64,000 nucleotides of DNA from Oscillospiraceae bacterium (GTDB lineage Bacteria; Bacillota; Clostridia; Christensenellales; Aristaeellaceae). The notes under the pieces are model-generated. The model was not told where the DNA came from and did not search any database. It saw only the letters and a list, made by a program, of their open reading frames with translations. Below, piece by piece: positions 62,758-64,000 of this stretch; the stretch's first letter is position 1; every line of letters begins with the position of its first letter. The position numbers were made by a program, and so were the translations under genes. Location of the stretch: the NCBI GenBank assembly GCA_031269355.1, contig JAISZG010000041.1, positions 1 to 64,000 of the forward strand. The letters run 5' to 3'.

Positions 62758-63600
62758 ATGCTCGCGATGGAGCGGCGCAGCCAAATCCTAGCGCGGCTGC
62801 AGAGCGAGGGCAACGTTGTCGTCGCCGATCTCAGCCGCTTATACCGCGTTACGGAGGAAACCATCCGGCGCGATCTGGACAAGCTCGAGCAGGAAGGATA
62901 CGCCCGTAAAACCTACGGCGGCGCGGTGCGCGCGGAAAGCTCGCAGGTCGATTTGCCATATATCGTACGCACGCTTACGCATGTCGATGAAAAGCAGGCC
63001 ATCGCGAATCTTATCGCCGCGCGCGTGCCGGACGGCGCCAGCCTCGCGTTGGACGCGAGTTCCAGCGCTCTGTTTGCCGCGCGCGCGCTGCTGGGCAAAA
63101 AGCGGCTGTCGCTTATAACAAACTCGATTGAAATCCTGACGGAGCTTGTGGGAAAAACCGATTGGAATATTCTCTCGACCGGCGGCACCCTTAAAGGAAA
63201 CGGGCTGGCTTTGATTGGTCCGCCAGCCGAACGAATGATAGAGAACTTCCACGTTAACTGGGCGGTGCTCTCGTCAAAAGGGCTTGACGCTTCCATGGGG
63301 TTTATGGACGCGAACGAGCAGGACGCGCAGATAAAGCGCGCGTTTATAAGGCAGGCGTCGCACACGGTATTCCTGGTGGATTCGAGTAAGTTTAATCAGC
63401 AGTCGTTCGTTCAGATCGCGCCTTTAGGCGCTGCGGAGTGGATAGTCACGGACGCCGCGCCAGACGCCTTGTGGATTGATCGCCTGAACGATGCGGGCGT
63501 CAGCCTTCTTACGCCGCAGGCGGAGTATATTCAATCGCGAACCGTTCCGGGTGAAATACCGAGAGATATCTCAAGGGAAATCTCGGGAGATATTTTATGA
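62758..63600 (+). CDS. DeoR family transcriptional regulator
   Basis: A 280-residue repressor-type protein. The N-terminal winged helix reads MERRSQILARLQSEGNVVVA, LSRLYRVTEETIRRDLDKLE, EGYARKTYGGAV, a clear DeoR signature. The C-terminal domain (DGASLALDASSSALFAARAL, LITNSIEILTELVG, VLSSKGLDASMGFMDANEQD) is the sugar-phosphate-isomerase-like sensor. GAAGGAGG is 4 nt before the ATG. The protein ends in a short repetitive tail (GEIPRDISREISGDIL). It overlaps the epimerase gene by 4 bp, so the effector is probably a phosphorylated sugar of that pathway. Confidence 0.93.
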   Translation: MLAMERRSQILARLQSEGNVVVADLSRLYRVTEETIRRDLDKLEQEGYARKTYGGAVRAESSQVDLPYIVRTLTHVDEKQAIANLIAARVPDGASLALDASSSALFAARALLGKKRLSLITNSIEILTELVGKTDWNILSTGGTLKGNGLALIGPPAERMIENFHVNWAVLSSKGLDASMGFMDANEQDAQIKRAFIRQASHTVFLVDSSKFNQQSFVQIAPLGAAEWIVTDAAPDALWIDRLNDAGVSLLTPQAEYIQSRTVPGEIPRDISREISGDIL

Positions 63601-64000
63601 AGTCTAAGCCTAAGTTTTGCCCGTCGCTTATGTGTTTGGATTTGCTTCGCCCGGAGAGCCAGCTGGACGCGCTGTCCCGGCGCGCGGATATAGGGCATCT
63701 GGATATTATGGACGGGCACTTCGCGCCAAACCTCGCGATATCGCCCGGCCAGGTGCGCGCGTTCCGCCAAGCCTCGTCTCTCCCGATGGAAGCGCATTTG
63801 ATGGTGACTAACCCCGAGTTCTGGATAGATGTGTTCGCGGAAACGGGCGTCGAGGAAATCACGATTCATCGGGAGACTATCGACTCGAACGCGTTCCGGC
63901 TGATTCGCAGGATCCGCGAACTTGGCCGCTCTCCCGGACTCGCGCTGTGCCCCGCAACGCCCGTGGAGCATGCGGCGCATCTGCTGGATTCCATTGGAGT
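63597..64000 (+). CDS. alsE: D-allulose-6-phosphate 3-epimerase-like protein (partial)
   Basis: The 5' part of a ribulose-phosphate-3-epimerase-family TIM barrel, cut by the window end after ~134 residues. It starts CPSLMCLDLLRPESQLDALS, then HLDIMDGHFAPNLAISPGQV (metal-ligand His and catalytic Asp), MEAHLMVTNPEFWIDVFAET and ITIHRETID. The PSLMCLDLL start and the IHRETI string in place of FHxEA resemble AlsE more than Rpe. It starts on the ATGA overlap with the DeoR gene and likely epimerises a ketohexose or ketopentose phosphate. Confidence 0.82.
   Translation, partial: MKSKPKFCPSLMCLDLLRPESQLDALSRRADIGHLDIMDGHFAPNLAISPGQVRAFRQASSLPMEAHLMVTNPEFWIDVFAETGVEEITIHRETIDSNAFRLIRRIRELGRSPGLALCPATPVEHAAHLLDSIG

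Overview
The window looks like chromosomal DNA from a spore-forming-type Clostridia/Firmicutes bacterium. It is moderately GC-rich by eye, most genes have GGAGG-type ribosome binding sites, and promoters follow TTGACA/TATAAT. Family evidence agrees: LplB/LplC-type sugar importers without their own ATPase, an OadB/OadG-type sodium pump, two membrane pyrophosphatases, SH3b-repeat secreted proteins and a YxjG-like methyltransferase. No rRNA, tRNA, CRISPR, prophage or transposase gene was found.

Layout. 1-6.3 kb (minus strand): a Zn/Mn ABC importer (znuABC) headed by a small His/Cys membrane protein, a YhhN protein, a secreted SH3 protein, and a phosphate transporter with its DUF47 partner. 6.6-7.9 kb: two unrecognised genes. 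8.0-13.2 kb: a complete branched-chain amino acid importer, livKHMGF. 13.3-19.6 kb: an accessory-looking cluster in which four genes on both strands share an uncharacterised ~80-residue domain (signature near N-A-E-G-x-K-I), interrupted by an alpha/beta-hydrolase. One of the four is an 802-residue repeat protein. 19.8-27 kb: pepD, a K+-independent-type H+-pyrophosphatase, folC, rsmH and rsmI. 27-35.2 kb (minus): a six-gene sugar locus with importer, M20 amidohydrolase, GH20 hexosaminidase and a ceramidase-fold hydrolase. 35.4-39 kb: rfbC divergent from rfbAB, then a GT4 glycosyltransferase. 39.1-39.4 kb: two abutting long palindromic elements, one MITE-like. 39.5-43 kb: a second sugar importer. 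43.2-50.8 kb: MATE exporter, MetE-like protein, LysR regulator, SH3-repeat protein and a membrane glycosyltransferase. 50.9-55 kb: a second, K+-dependent-type pyrophosphatase behind a structured leader with a terminator, then OadB/OadG. 55.2-59.7 kb: argCJBD behind a promoter with two near-identical palindromes. 59.8-64 kb: serine hydrolase, GH51 arabinofuranosidase, DeoR regulator and a truncated alsE-like epimerase.

The genes describe an anaerobe that imports plant and host glycans and amino acids, makes arginine and dTDP-sugars, and couples pyrophosphate and decarboxylation energy to ion gradients. The parts I consider least explained are the 13.3-19.6 kb shared-domain cluster and the RNA leader at 51.07-51.16 kb. 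All family assignments come from reading translated sequence; no searches were run.
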